Notes under the pieces: generated by a model
Database searches by the model: none
What the model saw: only the letters and a program-made list of their open reading frames with translations
What the model was told of the DNA's origin: nothing
Position numbers and translations under genes: made by a program
Assembly: GCF_000661915.1 (NCBI RefSeq)
Contig: NZ_CP007509.1
Location: forward strand, 3,303,501-3,367,500
Source: Stutzerimonas decontaminans
Lineage (GTDB): Bacteria > Pseudomonadota > Gammaproteobacteria > Pseudomonadales > Pseudomonadaceae
Length of the DNA stretch: 64,000 nt
Direction of reading: 5' to 3'
Shown: piece by piece, positions 45,549 through 54,415 of the stretch
How the letters are laid out: each line of letters opens with the position of its first letter
Position numbering within the stretch: position 1 is the first letter of the stretch

Positions 45549-45808
45549 GCAGCACCTACCAGCAATTGCTGCGCCGCTACGACCGGCCCTGCCTGCCGCT
45601 GGACGAAGTGCGCGCCGAGTACCTGCCGCACATCGGCGACGTCGAGTCGCTGATCAAGCTGATCCACCAGGGCCGCGTCCGCCTGCGCTACACCCGCACG
45701 GACGTCACCCGCAAGGCGCCACCCGTTGTTTACCTGCGCGATCTGGCCGCCTGGCTGGACGCCCACGACCCGAGCAACACCCAACCCGCCACTGACCAGG
45801 TGGCGTAA
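45545..45808 (+). CDS. PrtN-like activator
   Basis: 87 aa from a GTG that overlaps the previous stop. TYQQLLRRYDRPCLPLDEVRAEYLPHIG and PVVYLRDLAAWLDAH fit the pyocin activator PrtN family, DNA-binding activators of pyocin and phage genes in pseudomonads. It may activate a phage promoter after induction. Confidence 0.8.
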   Translation: MSSTYQQLLRRYDRPCLPLDEVRAEYLPHIGDVESLIKLIHQGRVRLRYTRTDVTRKAPPVVYLRDLAAWLDAHDPSNTQPATDQVA

Positions 45809-45832
45809 CCAACCGCAACAAGGACACAGCAA

Positions 45833-45997
45833 ATGAAAGCAACCGACACCGGCGAGTTCATCAACAGCCTCAACGCCGGCGTGTTCGCCGACCAGGTAGG
45901 CCGCGCTCTCTGCGACGTCGCCGCAGGCGTCATCGAGCACAGGGCGGCATCGTGCCGCTGAGCATCGGCACCTTCAGCCTCGGCAAGTAAGCGCAGC
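45833..45997 (+). pseudogene. Truncated early gene fused to a second remnant
   Basis: ATG at 45833 opens TDTGEFINSLNAGVFADQVGRAL, then stops at 45961 after 42 aa. I recognise this N-terminus as that of a longer pseudomonad phage protein. In another frame the next bases read GGIVPLSIGTFSLGK and end at 45990, like the C-terminus of a different gene. A deletion near 45943 probably fused the two. Confidence 0.5.
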
Positions 45998-46049
45998 AAC
46001 TACCCGCCGGCCTTACCAGCCGGCGGTTCTACATCAGAGGGACACAGCA

Positions 46050-46553
46050 ATGAACTTCACAACCATCCAGATTCTGGCCTTCGTCGGCGCTGTCGCCGCC
46101 ATGACCATCGTCTTCGGCCTCGGCTACCTCGAAGGCCGCCGCGCCGCCCGGCAGGACCTCGAACACCTGGCTACCGCCAACCGCCAGCTGGTCGAGAACC
46201 TGCGCCACCGCGCCGAACGCGCCCAGCACGAACACACCATCAGCCGCCTCAACGCCGCTCAAGCCCTTGAGCACCTGACCGAGGAGCTGGACGCCCTGCG
46301 CGCCGAACTTGCCGACGCCCAGCGCCGCGCACTCACCGCAGAGGACGCCGAAACCCTCGCCGAGATCGCCGCCAAGCTCAACCTGGCCGCCACCGTGTTC
46401 ACCAAGATGGGCTCCGAACAAGGCACCCACGCCAGCAAGCTGGCCCTCGCCGCCATCGCCATCGCTGACCGCTACTGGAACACCACCCCGCTTTCCACTT
46501 GGGAGCGCGTAGACGCGACCCTCGGCACGCAGCCTGCTGCGATGTGCATGTGA
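46050..46553 (+). CDS. Membrane-anchored coiled-coil protein
   Basis: 167 aa. One N-terminal membrane helix (about 7-26), then a long alanine/leucine/glutamate coiled coil (30-125) and a C-terminal domain with ALAAIAIADRYW. Function unknown. Ends 8 bp before the methyltransferase. Confidence 0.7.
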   Translation: MNFTTIQILAFVGAVAAMTIVFGLGYLEGRRAARQDLEHLATANRQLVENLRHRAERAQHEHTISRLNAAQALEHLTEELDALRAELADAQRRALTAEDAETLAEIAAKLNLAATVFTKMGSEQGTHASKLALAAIAIADRYWNTTPLSTWERVDATLGTQPAAMCM

Positions 46554-46560
46554 GGCGACC

Positions 46561-48153
46561 ATGAACAACCTCTACCGCCTTCACCCGCAGCCGGCGTTCA
46601 ACTTCAACGGTCTGGTCATCGACAACTTCGCCGGTGGCGGTGGTGCCTCTACGGGCATCGAGCTGGGCCTTGGTCGCCCAGTCGACATCGCCATCAACCA
46701 CGACCCCGAAGCCGTGGCCATGCACGACATCAACCACCCGCACACCAAGCACTTCTGCGAATCGGTTTGGGAGGTCGACCCACGCGTTGTCGTCGACGGT
46801 CGCCCGGTCGATCTGTGCTGGTTCAGCCCGGACTGCAAACACTTCAGCAAGGCCAAGGGCGGCGCCCCGGTGAAGAAGGAGATCCGCGGCCTCGCCTGGG
46901 TCGCCATCCGCTATGCCGCTACGGCCAAGCCGAAGGTCATCATGCTGGAGAACGTCGAAGAGTTCGTGACCTGGGGGCCGCTGGCCGCCGACGGCCGCCC
47001 CTGCCCAAAGAACAAGGGCCGCACCTTCACCAGCTTCGTCAACGCACTTCGCCGTCTTGGCTACCAGGTGGATTGGCGCGAACTGCGCGCCTGCGACTAC
47101 GGCGCGCCGACCATCCGCAAGCGCCTGTTCCTCATCGCCCGTTGCGACGGCCAGCCGATCGTCTGGCCCGAGCCCACCCACGGGGACCCAGCGAGCGAAG
47201 CGGTCAAGGCCAAGCGCTTGAAGCCATGGCGCACCGCCGCAGAGATCATCGATTGGTCACTGCCCTGCCCGTCGATCTTCACCCGCAAGAAGCCACTGGC
47301 CGAGAACACCCTGCGCCGCATCGCCCGGGGCATTCAGCGCTATGTGATCGAATCGAACCAGCCCTTCGTTGTTCAGGGCATAGCACCTTTCATCACGGAG
47401 CACGCCAACGGCAGCACCCAGCGCAACATGCCGGCCGATGCGCCGCTGCGCACCATCTGCGCCCAGGTGAAAGGCGGTCACTTCGCGCTGGTAGCACCAG
47501 TGATCACCAAGTTCCGGTCGAATGATCGGGGCTCATCGGTCGAAAAGCCGCTGGCAACGGTCACCGCGAACAGCTTCATCAAAAAGCCGGGCGGAGCTGC
47601 GCCGATCGGCCTCGTCGCCGCCTTCCTCGCCAAGCATTACGGCGGCAACTACACCGGCCCGGGCAGCAGTCTGGAAAGCCCGCTGCCCACCGCGACGACC
47701 GTCGACCACAATGCACTGGTGACCAGCCACCTGGTGAAGCTCCGCAACAACTGCATCGGCCAGGACCTGCGCAAGCCAGTCCACACGCTGACCACCGGTG
47801 GTCATATGGGCGAAGTGCGGGCCTTCCTGCTCAAGTACTACGGCACTGGCGACGGCCAGCCGCTGCAGGAACCACTGCACACCGTCACCACCAAGGACCG
47901 GCACGCACTGGTGATGATCAAGGGCGAGCCCTACCAGATCGTCGACATCGGCATGCGCATGCTAGAGCCGCACGAACTCTTCGCCGCCCAAGGCTTCCCG
48001 GCCGACTACATCCACGACCGCACCGCCGGCGGCAAGAAGCTCAGCAAGGCCGCGCAGGTGCGCATGTGCGGCAACAGCGTCTGCCCACCGGTAGCCGCCG
48101 CCCTCGTCCGCGCCAACCTCGTGGACGTGCAGCCGAGCGAGGTGGCTGCATGA
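46561..48153 (+). CDS. C5 cytosine DNA methyltransferase
   Basis: 530 aa. Motif I LVIDNFAGGGGAS, motif IV FSPDCKHFSKAKGG with Cys92 as nucleophile, ENVEEF (motif VI) and APTIRKRLFLIA (motif VIII). The usual Pro before the catalytic Cys is Asp. Repeated T-rich segments PLxTVT (LATVTANS, LHTVTTKD) lie in the target-recognition part. No restriction enzyme is nearby, so it is a solo, probably protective phage enzyme. Confidence 0.9.
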   Translation: MNNLYRLHPQPAFNFNGLVIDNFAGGGGASTGIELGLGRPVDIAINHDPEAVAMHDINHPHTKHFCESVWEVDPRVVVDGRPVDLCWFSPDCKHFSKAKGGAPVKKEIRGLAWVAIRYAATAKPKVIMLENVEEFVTWGPLAADGRPCPKNKGRTFTSFVNALRRLGYQVDWRELRACDYGAPTIRKRLFLIARCDGQPIVWPEPTHGDPASEAVKAKRLKPWRTAAEIIDWSLPCPSIFTRKKPLAENTLRRIARGIQRYVIESNQPFVVQGIAPFITEHANGSTQRNMPADAPLRTICAQVKGGHFALVAPVITKFRSNDRGSSVEKPLATVTANSFIKKPGGAAPIGLVAAFLAKHYGGNYTGPGSSLESPLPTATTVDHNALVTSHLVKLRNNCIGQDLRKPVHTLTTGGHMGEVRAFLLKYYGTGDGQPLQEPLHTVTTKDRHALVMIKGEPYQIVDIGMRMLEPHELFAAQGFPADYIHDRTAGGKKLSKAAQVRMCGNSVCPPVAAALVRANLVDVQPSEVAA

Positions 48154-48614
48154 GCCAGACCCTAATCGTTTCGGCGGCCCAGCGCACCCCGGATCAATGG
48201 CAAGGCTGCCTACGCGACGCCGCGTTCAACATCCTTTGGCGCTGCGCGCACAAACACACTGGCAGCTATCTGAAGGCTGTGGAATGCGCCAAAGCTGAAC
48301 GAGAGCGCCGGCAGCCTACGCCAGTACACACAGGTCCAGCCCCCGAAGGCGCCACCCATGTCGGTAAGGAGAGCGGGAGTTTTTACCGACCAGACGACGA
48401 GAATCACCTGATCCAGGTCTATCGCAGAGGTCGATGGATAGGCGAGGCCATGCGCGCCTCCAACTTGCTCGTTAGCTCCTCGTTCATCACAGTGCGCGGC
48501 GCCCCGCCCAGGGTTCAGCCTGCAGAGCAGAGCCCCACTGCCTCACCCGTCGCACCGCAGAAACAGCAACAACAAATGTTCGACTTCGGGACATCAGCAG
48601 AGGATGCAGCATGA
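48150..48614 (+). CDS. Unknown phage protein after the methyltransferase
   Basis: 154 aa from an ATG overlapping the previous stop (ATGA). The GATHVGKESGSFYR and WIGEAMRASNLL segments are seen; glutamine-rich end QKQQQQMFDFG. No function assigned. Confidence 0.65.
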   Translation: MSQTLIVSAAQRTPDQWQGCLRDAAFNILWRCAHKHTGSYLKAVECAKAERERRQPTPVHTGPAPEGATHVGKESGSFYRPDDENHLIQVYRRGRWIGEAMRASNLLVSSSFITVRGAPPRVQPAEQSPTASPVAPQKQQQQMFDFGTSAEDAA

Positions 48615-48922
48615 CCTACTCCATCTTCTACAGCACCGAAATGCCGAACGACATCGCCCAGGTCAGCGGGCGCCTGCCACGCAAGCCGCAGCGCTGGACA
48701 ATGGAATGGTTGGTCAAGACGCCGGACGGCAAGACCCACGTCGACAACTCCCGCACCATTCAGCGCGCCACCTACGAGGAGGTGAACGCGATCATGGGCG
48801 CCATCATCGATGACATCAAAGCGGAAATCGGCGAGCTCGCCACGTTCATCAGCTACCGCCTGACCTGCCACGGCGGCACCAAGAAGCATCGCAAGGGAGG
48901 GAAACGCCGTGGTCGCGCTTGA
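48611..48922 (+). CDS. Unknown phage protein
   Basis: 103 aa with a basic tail KKHRKGGKRRGRA. No motif recognised. Overlaps both neighbours (4 and 14 bp). Confidence 0.65.
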   Translation: MTYSIFYSTEMPNDIAQVSGRLPRKPQRWTMEWLVKTPDGKTHVDNSRTIQRATYEEVNAIMGAIIDDIKAEIGELATFISYRLTCHGGTKKHRKGGKRRGRA

Positions 48923-49109
48923 AGGATACCTGCGCGAGGAGCAGGTGCTGGAGGTCACCACCCTTTCCCACGCCACGCTCTGGCGCGAGATCAAGGCCGG
49001 GCGCTTCCCGAAACAGGTCCGGCTTTCGCCAGGGCGCGTCGGTTGGCGGGCATCCGACCTGCGCCTTTGGCTGGAGGATCCGGAAGCGTGGAGCAAACAG
49101 GCGGCGTGA
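48909..49109 (+). CDS. AlpA/excisionase-like DNA-binding protein
   Basis: 66 aa. REEQVLEVTTLSHATLWREIKAGRFPKQVRLSPGRVGWRASDLRLWL is the AlpA/MerR-like winged HTH. Convergent with and 4 bp from the integrase, so it is the likely directionality factor. A role as AlpA-like activator is possible. Confidence 0.85.
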   Translation: MVALEGYLREEQVLEVTTLSHATLWREIKAGRFPKQVRLSPGRVGWRASDLRLWLEDPEAWSKQAA

Positions 49110-49112
49110 CGG

Positions 49113-50312
49113 CTATGGCTTCACGCCAGCCACATCTACAAGCCAGGTAGCCCAATCCTCGAGGCCCTGGCTTTTTTCTTTCAGGTAGTCGTAGCGGTCA
49201 TAGTGCTTCGACGAAACATCGCTGAACGCATGCCCCTGGATGCGATCGCGCAGTTCCTTGCTGATCCCCGCCACACCCATCAGCGTTTTGCAGGTTCGCC
49301 GCAGGTCGCGCAGCGTGAATGGCGTCTTGAACGTGTCCGGGTGCCGCGCGCAAAGCTTCGTCACCGCCCTCGACACGGACTGGACGTTGATCGAGTTGTT
49401 CTTGTACCGGCCCATGAACGGAAAGGCCTCTTCGCCGGAGATCGGTTTCAGCCGCTCCAGGCATGCGCGGCTCAGGCCGTTGAACGGCACCACATGAATC
49501 TCGCGCTCGCCTTCTACGCCCTTCTTGCTGCGGATCATGTAGTAGTCGTCGCGGTACATGGTGCGGTCTGACGCCACCACCTGCTCCGGCCGCTGCCCGC
49601 CGCTGGCGATCAGGAACTTGATCAGCTCCGCCGTGACCAGGCTCAGCTCCTCGGGCAGCAGGTTCCACAGCGCCGCCAGCTCTTCCTTGCTCAGCACGCG
49701 CTGGCCGGGGCGCTCCCAATCGCCCTGCACCGGGATGCTCGCCACCGGGTTATAGGTCAACCCGAAGCGCACCTTCGACTTGAGGTAGTCCCGCGGGTTG
49801 TATTCCTGGTTGAGTCCGTGCTGGAACGCAGCATGCAGCTGCGACCGCACCCGGTTGCAGTAGGTGGTCACCTTCGCCTTGATCATCGCGGAGATAATGT
49901 CCCGAATATCCCCGGGCTCGATGGCACTGGCCAGTTTCTTCACCAGGTGCGGGAACGGCTCAGAGACATAGTGCTTTAGCGACCACTCCACGTTGCCGGC
50001 CGAGGCCGCGCCTTCGGCTTTCAGCTTGGCCACATACGAATCGAGCAGGTTCTGCAGCGTGCCCTCCGCTTCACTCTGCGGCGACGCACCCTTGCACTTG
50101 TCCCGCGCAACGGTGAGCGACATCGTTGGCCACACACCGAGCTTGCGTTGCTTCTTCTTGCCGGCCACGAACCACTGGTAGTAGAACTCCTTCGTGCCGT
50201 TGGAGCGAACCTTCAGCAGCAGCACCCCTTCCCCGCGCGCACCGCGCCCGTCGGACATCACATAGTCGCGGTCTTCTGGCTTGAGCGAACGGATCTGCTT
50301 TTCGGTTAGCAT
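49113..50312 (-). CDS. int: Tyrosine integrase of the mosaic prophage
   Basis: 399 aa from MLTEKQIRSLKPEDRD. N-terminal DUF4102-type arm-binding domain, core with Arg in GGQRPEQVV, the LRDLRRTCKT motif and a C-terminal GHAFSDVSSKHYDRY holding the Tyr. Lies 154 bp from attR; matches the tRNA-Gly integration seen here. Confidence 0.95.
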   Translation of the reverse strand: MLTEKQIRSLKPEDRDYVMSDGRGARGEGVLLLKVRSNGTKEFYYQWFVAGKKKQRKLGVWPTMSLTVARDKCKGASPQSEAEGTLQNLLDSYVAKLKAEGAASAGNVEWSLKHYVSEPFPHLVKKLASAIEPGDIRDIISAMIKAKVTTYCNRVRSQLHAAFQHGLNQEYNPRDYLKSKVRFGLTYNPVASIPVQGDWERPGQRVLSKEELAALWNLLPEELSLVTAELIKFLIASGGQRPEQVVASDRTMYRDDYYMIRSKKGVEGEREIHVVPFNGLSRACLERLKPISGEEAFPFMGRYKNNSINVQSVSRAVTKLCARHPDTFKTPFTLRDLRRTCKTLMGVAGISKELRDRIQGHAFSDVSSKHYDRYDYLKEKSQGLEDWATWLVDVAGVKP

Positions 50313-50465
50313 GCGTGACAGTTTCCGGTGACAGTTGTCCCGAACTAACACGAAATTCGGCGGGACAGAATGAGACTGAGCCGGAAGCCCCAGCCCATAC
50401 AGGACGGGGATTGTAGCGCCTTTACGATACCTCGCGTTATACCCTGATATTTGGCCCGTTATAGA
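50313..50465 (-). promoter_or_regulatory. int upstream / att arm region
   Basis: No gene. Expected site of the int promoter and arm-type integrase sites; no clear repeats noticed. Confidence 0.35.
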
Positions 50466-50511
50466 TTCCCAAGCTCATGACGAGGGTTCGATTCCCTTCG
50501 CCCGCTCCAGA
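50466..50511. repeat. attR: 46-bp direct repeat
   Basis: Identical to 11015-11060 (tRNA-Gly 3' half). It also marks the left edge of the filamentous prophage. Confidence 0.95.
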
Positions 50512-50524
50512 CACCTAACGTTAA

Positions 50525-50548
50525 GGCCCTGTTTTTACAGGGCTTTTT
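50525..50548 (+). terminator. Original tRNA-Gly terminator
   Basis: GCCCTG/CAGGGC stem with TTTTT tail, after attR. It was probably the tRNA or Pf-element terminator before the larger prophage inserted. Confidence 0.85.
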
Positions 50549-50612
50549 CGTTTCTGGCTTTTGATGGTGTCGAAGAAGTGTCGAAAAGACCCTTCCACGA
50601 ATTCCGGTCAGC

Positions 50613-51266
50613 CTAATGCGATGGCTCAGTCGCGGCTGGGCACGGAACGGCAGGAGGTGGCAAACAGTCTCCAAATTCTCTTTGAATTTTTGGGATCTGA
50701 TCAGTAGGCGGGGCGCCAGAAACAATTAGTCCAAGGTTGGCCGCAATCGTTAATAGCCCGTTTGAATGGATGACCATGGCGTGAACAAGCGGCGCCGGAA
50801 ATCCTCGGCTGAAGCGATTCACCGCATGAATTCCACCATGGACGTATGAGCTTAAAGGCTTCCAAGAGTAATGCTTGAATTCCTTTAGCATCTCAATCGG
50901 TGCGTGCGGTGCCTTTTCTTCGATGGCAACGAGCATCTGACTGAGCATCGGAATAGTGGACCCCTTCTTCGCGCTATCGTATGTAAGGTCTGAAATGATC
51001 AGCTCCGCCTGTGAGTCGGACGCTACATAAAGCACCCAAAGAGAGCGAACCAGCGACTCATATTGGACCCTTAACAACGCTGCCGCAGGCGTGTAAAGGC
51101 CGGCGGCTATTAAGTGCTTTATCGCCTGTGAATGCTCGAAAGCAAGGGCAGACAATGTCTTGCTAGCAACCAGTCTAGGGGACGAGTCATATACAGGTAC
51201 TGAAAAGCACTTATATAGCGACTGCTCTAGAGCAGCAGATCTGGAAAGAAGCACGTCTAAATTCAT
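50613..51266 (-). CDS. DUF6988-like protein
   Basis: 217 aa from MNLDVLLSRSAALEQSLYK with AAGGA upstream. A helical protein; LRVQYESLVRSLWVLYVAS and SWKPLSSYVHGGIHAVNR resemble the DUF6988 family. Function unknown. Near the integrase end of the filamentous prophage; probably cargo. Confidence 0.65.
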   Translation of the reverse strand: MNLDVLLSRSAALEQSLYKCFSVPVYDSSPRLVASKTLSALAFEHSQAIKHLIAAGLYTPAAALLRVQYESLVRSLWVLYVASDSQAELIISDLTYDSAKKGSTIPMLSQMLVAIEEKAPHAPIEMLKEFKHYSWKPLSSYVHGGIHAVNRFSRGFPAPLVHAMVIHSNGLLTIAANLGLIVSGAPPTDQIPKIQREFGDCLPPPAVPCPAATEPSH

Positions 51267-51328
51267 GTCAGCGTCCTTGCCCAAAGTGTGGAATTTCCGT
51301 AGCTAGCGTCTAGTCGACTAGGCGGTGA

Positions 51329-51619
51329 TCAGACGGACGATAGCGCCTGGATGACGTGCTTCGGATCGTTATGGATGGCGCGCAGCAGGGCCTTTGCTGG
51401 TCCGGTCGGTTCGCGTCGGCCTTGTTCCCAGTTACGCAGCGTACCCAGTTGAACGTCGATCATCGCTGCGAATTTGGCCTGGGTCAGCCCGGTCGCCTTG
51501 CGGATCTCTTTCACCTGCAGCGAGTCGACGACGAATTCCCGCGAGGGCTGACGTTCGCCACGGTGAATCTCGTCCATCTGCTGGACGCTTTCCAGAAGGT
51601 CTTCGAAGAATTTGCTCAT
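51329..51619 (-). CDS. HigA-type antitoxin (Xre family)
   Basis: 96 aa from MSKFFEDLLESVQQM, GGAGGT upstream. HTH: VKEIRKATGLTQAKFAAMIDVQLGTLRNWEQGRREP. Pairs with the toxin upstream, 5 bp away. It should neutralise the toxin and repress the pair. Confidence 0.9.
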   Translation of the reverse strand: MSKFFEDLLESVQQMDEIHRGERQPSREFVVDSLQVKEIRKATGLTQAKFAAMIDVQLGTLRNWEQGRREPTGPAKALLRAIHNDPKHVIQALSSV

Positions 51620-51624
51620 GGTGA

Positions 51625-51939
51625 TTACCTCCACCGTTCGATGATTTGCTTGAGCACCTTGCGCTCGTCTGCCGTCAGGTCGTCCTTCTCGTTCTTCGGA
51701 TAGATCAGCAGTAATGCGATCTGCGAAGCCGCCGTGAAGTGGTAGTAGATGACCCTGGACCCGCCCCGCTTGCCGTGACCACCAGACGCAACGCGAACCT
51801 TGCGAATGCCGCCAGTACCTTCAATCACATCGCCCATGTCCGGCCGGTCGGCCAGTTGCCGCTGAAACTCCGCATAGCTGTCATCGCTAAGCAGCTCCCG
51901 CAGACGCTTGGAGAAGATCGGTGTCTCGATAAAGATCAT
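51625..51939 (-). CDS. RelE/HigB-type toxin
   Basis: 104 aa. FSKRLRELLSDDSYAEFQRQLADRP, the core GGIRKVRVASGGHGKRGGSRVIYYH and LLLIYPKNEKDDLTADERKVLKQII are typical of HigB/RelE mRNA interferases. Toxin first, antitoxin second, as in hig loci. Pf phages often carry a TA pair here. Confidence 0.9.
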   Translation of the reverse strand: MIFIETPIFSKRLRELLSDDSYAEFQRQLADRPDMGDVIEGTGGIRKVRVASGGHGKRGGSRVIYYHFTAASQIALLLIYPKNEKDDLTADERKVLKQIIERWR

Positions 51940-51983
51940 AAACGAATAGTACGCCAGTGGCGCACCTCCTTCAATTGATTCGA

Positions 51984-52991
51984 TTACTGGCAGGCGAGCG
52001 GTAACGTGATGCCGGCCAACGGTCCTAACCTGATCGCATCATGCAAATGCTCAGGCGCGAGGTGTGCGTAGCGCATCGTCATGTTCAGCGAGGCATGCCC
52101 CAGGATCTCCTTCAGCGTCACGATATGGCCACCGCCCATGATGAAGTGAGCCGCGAAGGTGTGGCGCAGGATGTGGCTTGCTTGTCCGCGTGGTGGCTTG
52201 ATCGAGGTCGAGAGCAGGACCAGCCGAAACACGCCAATGCAGTTGGTGAACGGCCCGTAGGTTTGCCAGTGCTTCTTGATCGCCGCCACCAGCTCGGGCG
52301 TTACTGGGACCATCCGCACCCGCTTCGACTTGGTATTGGCAAACACCAGGGCGTTGCCTCGAATCCGCTCCGGTCGAAGCGCTTGAGCCTCACCCCACCT
52401 CGCCCCGGTCGCCAAGCAGACCCGCGCCACCATCGCCGGATGCGGAGACGTGGTCCGCGCCAGAAGTGCATCGAGCAGCTCGGAGATCTGCGGCTTGGTC
52501 AGGTAGGCCAAGGGCCGTTCCTGCAACCGAACCGGACGAATACGTGTGAACGGACAGGGATAGTCGATCACGTCGAGTTTGTGCAGCTCGTTGTAAACCG
52601 CTTTCAGGTAGCCAAGGCGATTGTTCGCCGTCTTGCCGGTGACACCAGCTGACATCCAACGCGCGCGCGTGGCGGCGATCTTCGCGCCATCGACCATACG
52701 TGCTATCGGATCGCCCATCGCCTTTGCACACGCCCGCAGGATCGCCACACGACGAACGCCATCGGAGAGCGAGACGCCGTGAAGGTCGAACCATAGCTCG
52801 ACCAGCTCTGACAGCCTGCGCTTGTCCTTTGGCCGCGGTGCCCAATCGTTAGATTCGCTGCACTTGGCTCGACAGGTCGCCTCGAAGCGCATTGCCTCGG
52901 CCTTGGTCTTCAGCGTCTTGCGGAACCGCTTGCCTTTGACCGGCTCGACGTCGACCCGCCAGCGACCGTCAGAGAGCTGCTGGATCGCCAT
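51984..52991 (-). CDS. Tyrosine integrase of the filamentous prophage
   Basis: 335 aa from MAIQQLSDGRWRVDVEPVKG, which overlaps the Rep stop. Arg in ATGARWGEAQ, HILRHTFAAHF, LGHASLNMTMRYAHL with catalytic Tyr: all integrase residues present. Equivalent to Pf IntF. Confidence 0.93.
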   Translation of the reverse strand: MAIQQLSDGRWRVDVEPVKGKRFRKTLKTKAEAMRFEATCRAKCSESNDWAPRPKDKRRLSELVELWFDLHGVSLSDGVRRVAILRACAKAMGDPIARMVDGAKIAATRARWMSAGVTGKTANNRLGYLKAVYNELHKLDVIDYPCPFTRIRPVRLQERPLAYLTKPQISELLDALLARTTSPHPAMVARVCLATGARWGEAQALRPERIRGNALVFANTKSKRVRMVPVTPELVAAIKKHWQTYGPFTNCIGVFRLVLLSTSIKPPRGQASHILRHTFAAHFIMGGGHIVTLKEILGHASLNMTMRYAHLAPEHLHDAIRLGPLAGITLPLACQ

Positions 52992-54268
52992 CAGACCGCT
53001 CTGCCCCATCGAACGTGGCGTTCTTGAAGCAACGTTTTGATGTGCTTGTACAGATCACGCTCGCTCATGTCCTTGGCGGCGTAGTGGTCACGAATGACCG
53101 GCCAGCATTCCCAATCCTTCAGTCGATCAAATGCGGTTTTAGCGCCCACTCGCTCCCGTGCCAGCAGGCTTACGAAGTTTCCCAGGAACAGTTCCACGTT
53201 CTTGCCAGAGAAGCCCCGTGAAGTCTTGTAATAGCGTTTGTACTCCGTTTCATCGACCAGAGAATCGACCGCCACATCGACCCGCACGTCATCACGCATC
53301 AGCGTCCAGATCGGTTCGTATTGCCCTGGGCGGTGCAACAACTTGAACTGGCAAAGCCCGTAGCGCCACAGGCCGTCCAAGTGGGCGGAGAACGCTGCAA
53401 ACGAATTCGTTTCAATGGCCTCACCGGTCTTGGCACTGATCGACCCGCTAGCGAACTGCTGGATGACCGAATGGTGATAGCGCAGCTCGACCCGCCATAC
53501 ATCTTGGGTCGGGTCGTAGTTATCGGGATCGGTCGAATCGAACGAATCACGGCGATGCCAGACACTTTCCCAGAAGTCGAGCTTATCGGTCGCGCGGGCC
53601 TGTTCGGTTTTGTTGTAGATGCAGAGCTGAACGCCACCAGCAGAGCCGAACATGGACGTTTCACCACGACCGTAGACGCTGGACTTGGTCGCCCAGTTGA
53701 TCTCGTTGATACCCGAGATATCCCGGTGCGTCCGCGCGCGACAGTGCAGGCGTGCCACCAGATCCACCGGAGGCTTCCAGCCCTGAAGATCCAACGCCAG
53801 ATGGACAGCGCACTGGTTGCGTTCGCGGTGTGTCATCACGGCTGCAGCGTAGTAGTCCATCCGCTCTTGCAAGCGCTCAGGCGACAGCGCGTCGATGGCG
53901 TGCGGCGACACTTCGATTTTCAAGTGCGGGCCGATGTTCTCGAGCTTAGCGTTGAAGTTCTTGATGAGCAGGATGAACCCGAGGTCAGCATTCTGGAGCT
54001 TGTACTGGTAGCCCGAGTCCCGCCCTACTCGTCCGGCGTGCCAGAACTCCCCGGCGAACTCGACCATGACGCCCGGTTTCTCGAACAGCGCCATGATCTC
54101 TGGACGGATCAGGCCGCGGTACAGCTGGCGGACCGTATCGACGCCGCAACGCAGCAAGCGAACGCCTGACAGGTCAGTCAGCTTGGCCGAATGGCTATCG
54201 AAGAACAGTCGCCCGGTTAGGGTTTCTTGGAAGTTCTGATCAACACGAATTTGGTCTTTAACGCTCAT
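52991..54268 (-). CDS. Replication initiation protein (filamentous phage gpII-like)
   Basis: 425 aa from MSVKDQIRVDQNFQETL with GGAG upstream. A phage/plasmid replication protein of the Pf/gII type: FAGEFWHAGRVGRDSGYQYKL near residue 75, AVHLALDLQGW, then QLCIYNKTEQ. It nicks the double-stranded form to start rolling-circle synthesis. Just before it lies the 54337-54410 hairpin. Confidence 0.85.
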   Translation of the reverse strand: MSVKDQIRVDQNFQETLTGRLFFDSHSAKLTDLSGVRLLRCGVDTVRQLYRGLIRPEIMALFEKPGVMVEFAGEFWHAGRVGRDSGYQYKLQNADLGFILLIKNFNAKLENIGPHLKIEVSPHAIDALSPERLQERMDYYAAAVMTHRERNQCAVHLALDLQGWKPPVDLVARLHCRARTHRDISGINEINWATKSSVYGRGETSMFGSAGGVQLCIYNKTEQARATDKLDFWESVWHRRDSFDSTDPDNYDPTQDVWRVELRYHHSVIQQFASGSISAKTGEAIETNSFAAFSAHLDGLWRYGLCQFKLLHRPGQYEPIWTLMRDDVRVDVAVDSLVDETEYKRYYKTSRGFSGKNVELFLGNFVSLLARERVGAKTAFDRLKDWECWPVIRDHYAAKDMSERDLYKHIKTLLQERHVRWGRAV

Positions 54269-54291
54269 TCTCTTGTGCTCCAAATTGCAAC

Positions 54292-54313
54292 GAATTGACA
54301 CTGTTCAGTTGGG
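54292..54313. repeat. 22-bp repeat copy A (before Rep)
   Basis: GAATTGACACT plus 11 partly conserved bases; 18 of 22 match 58664-58685. Lies 24 bp before the Rep start. Possible promoter or protein-binding site. Confidence 0.6.
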
Positions 54314-54336
54314 TTTATCTGACGTGTTACAGGGAC

Positions 54337-54410
54337 GTCAGCGCGCGCGTTTGCACGCCGGCTCGTGCCTCGCCGCGCGTGCAAAGAGCGCGGAGCGCAC
54401 GCGCGCTGAC
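54337..54410. other. Nested inverted repeats: candidate phage origin
   Basis: Outer arms GTCAGCGCGCG / CGCGCGCTGAC and inner arms TTTGCACGC / GCGTGCAAA make a large hairpin between Zot and Rep, in the only sizeable gap there. Filamentous phages keep strand origins and packaging hairpins beside Rep. Confidence 0.6.
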
Positions 54411-54415
54411 GGTCA

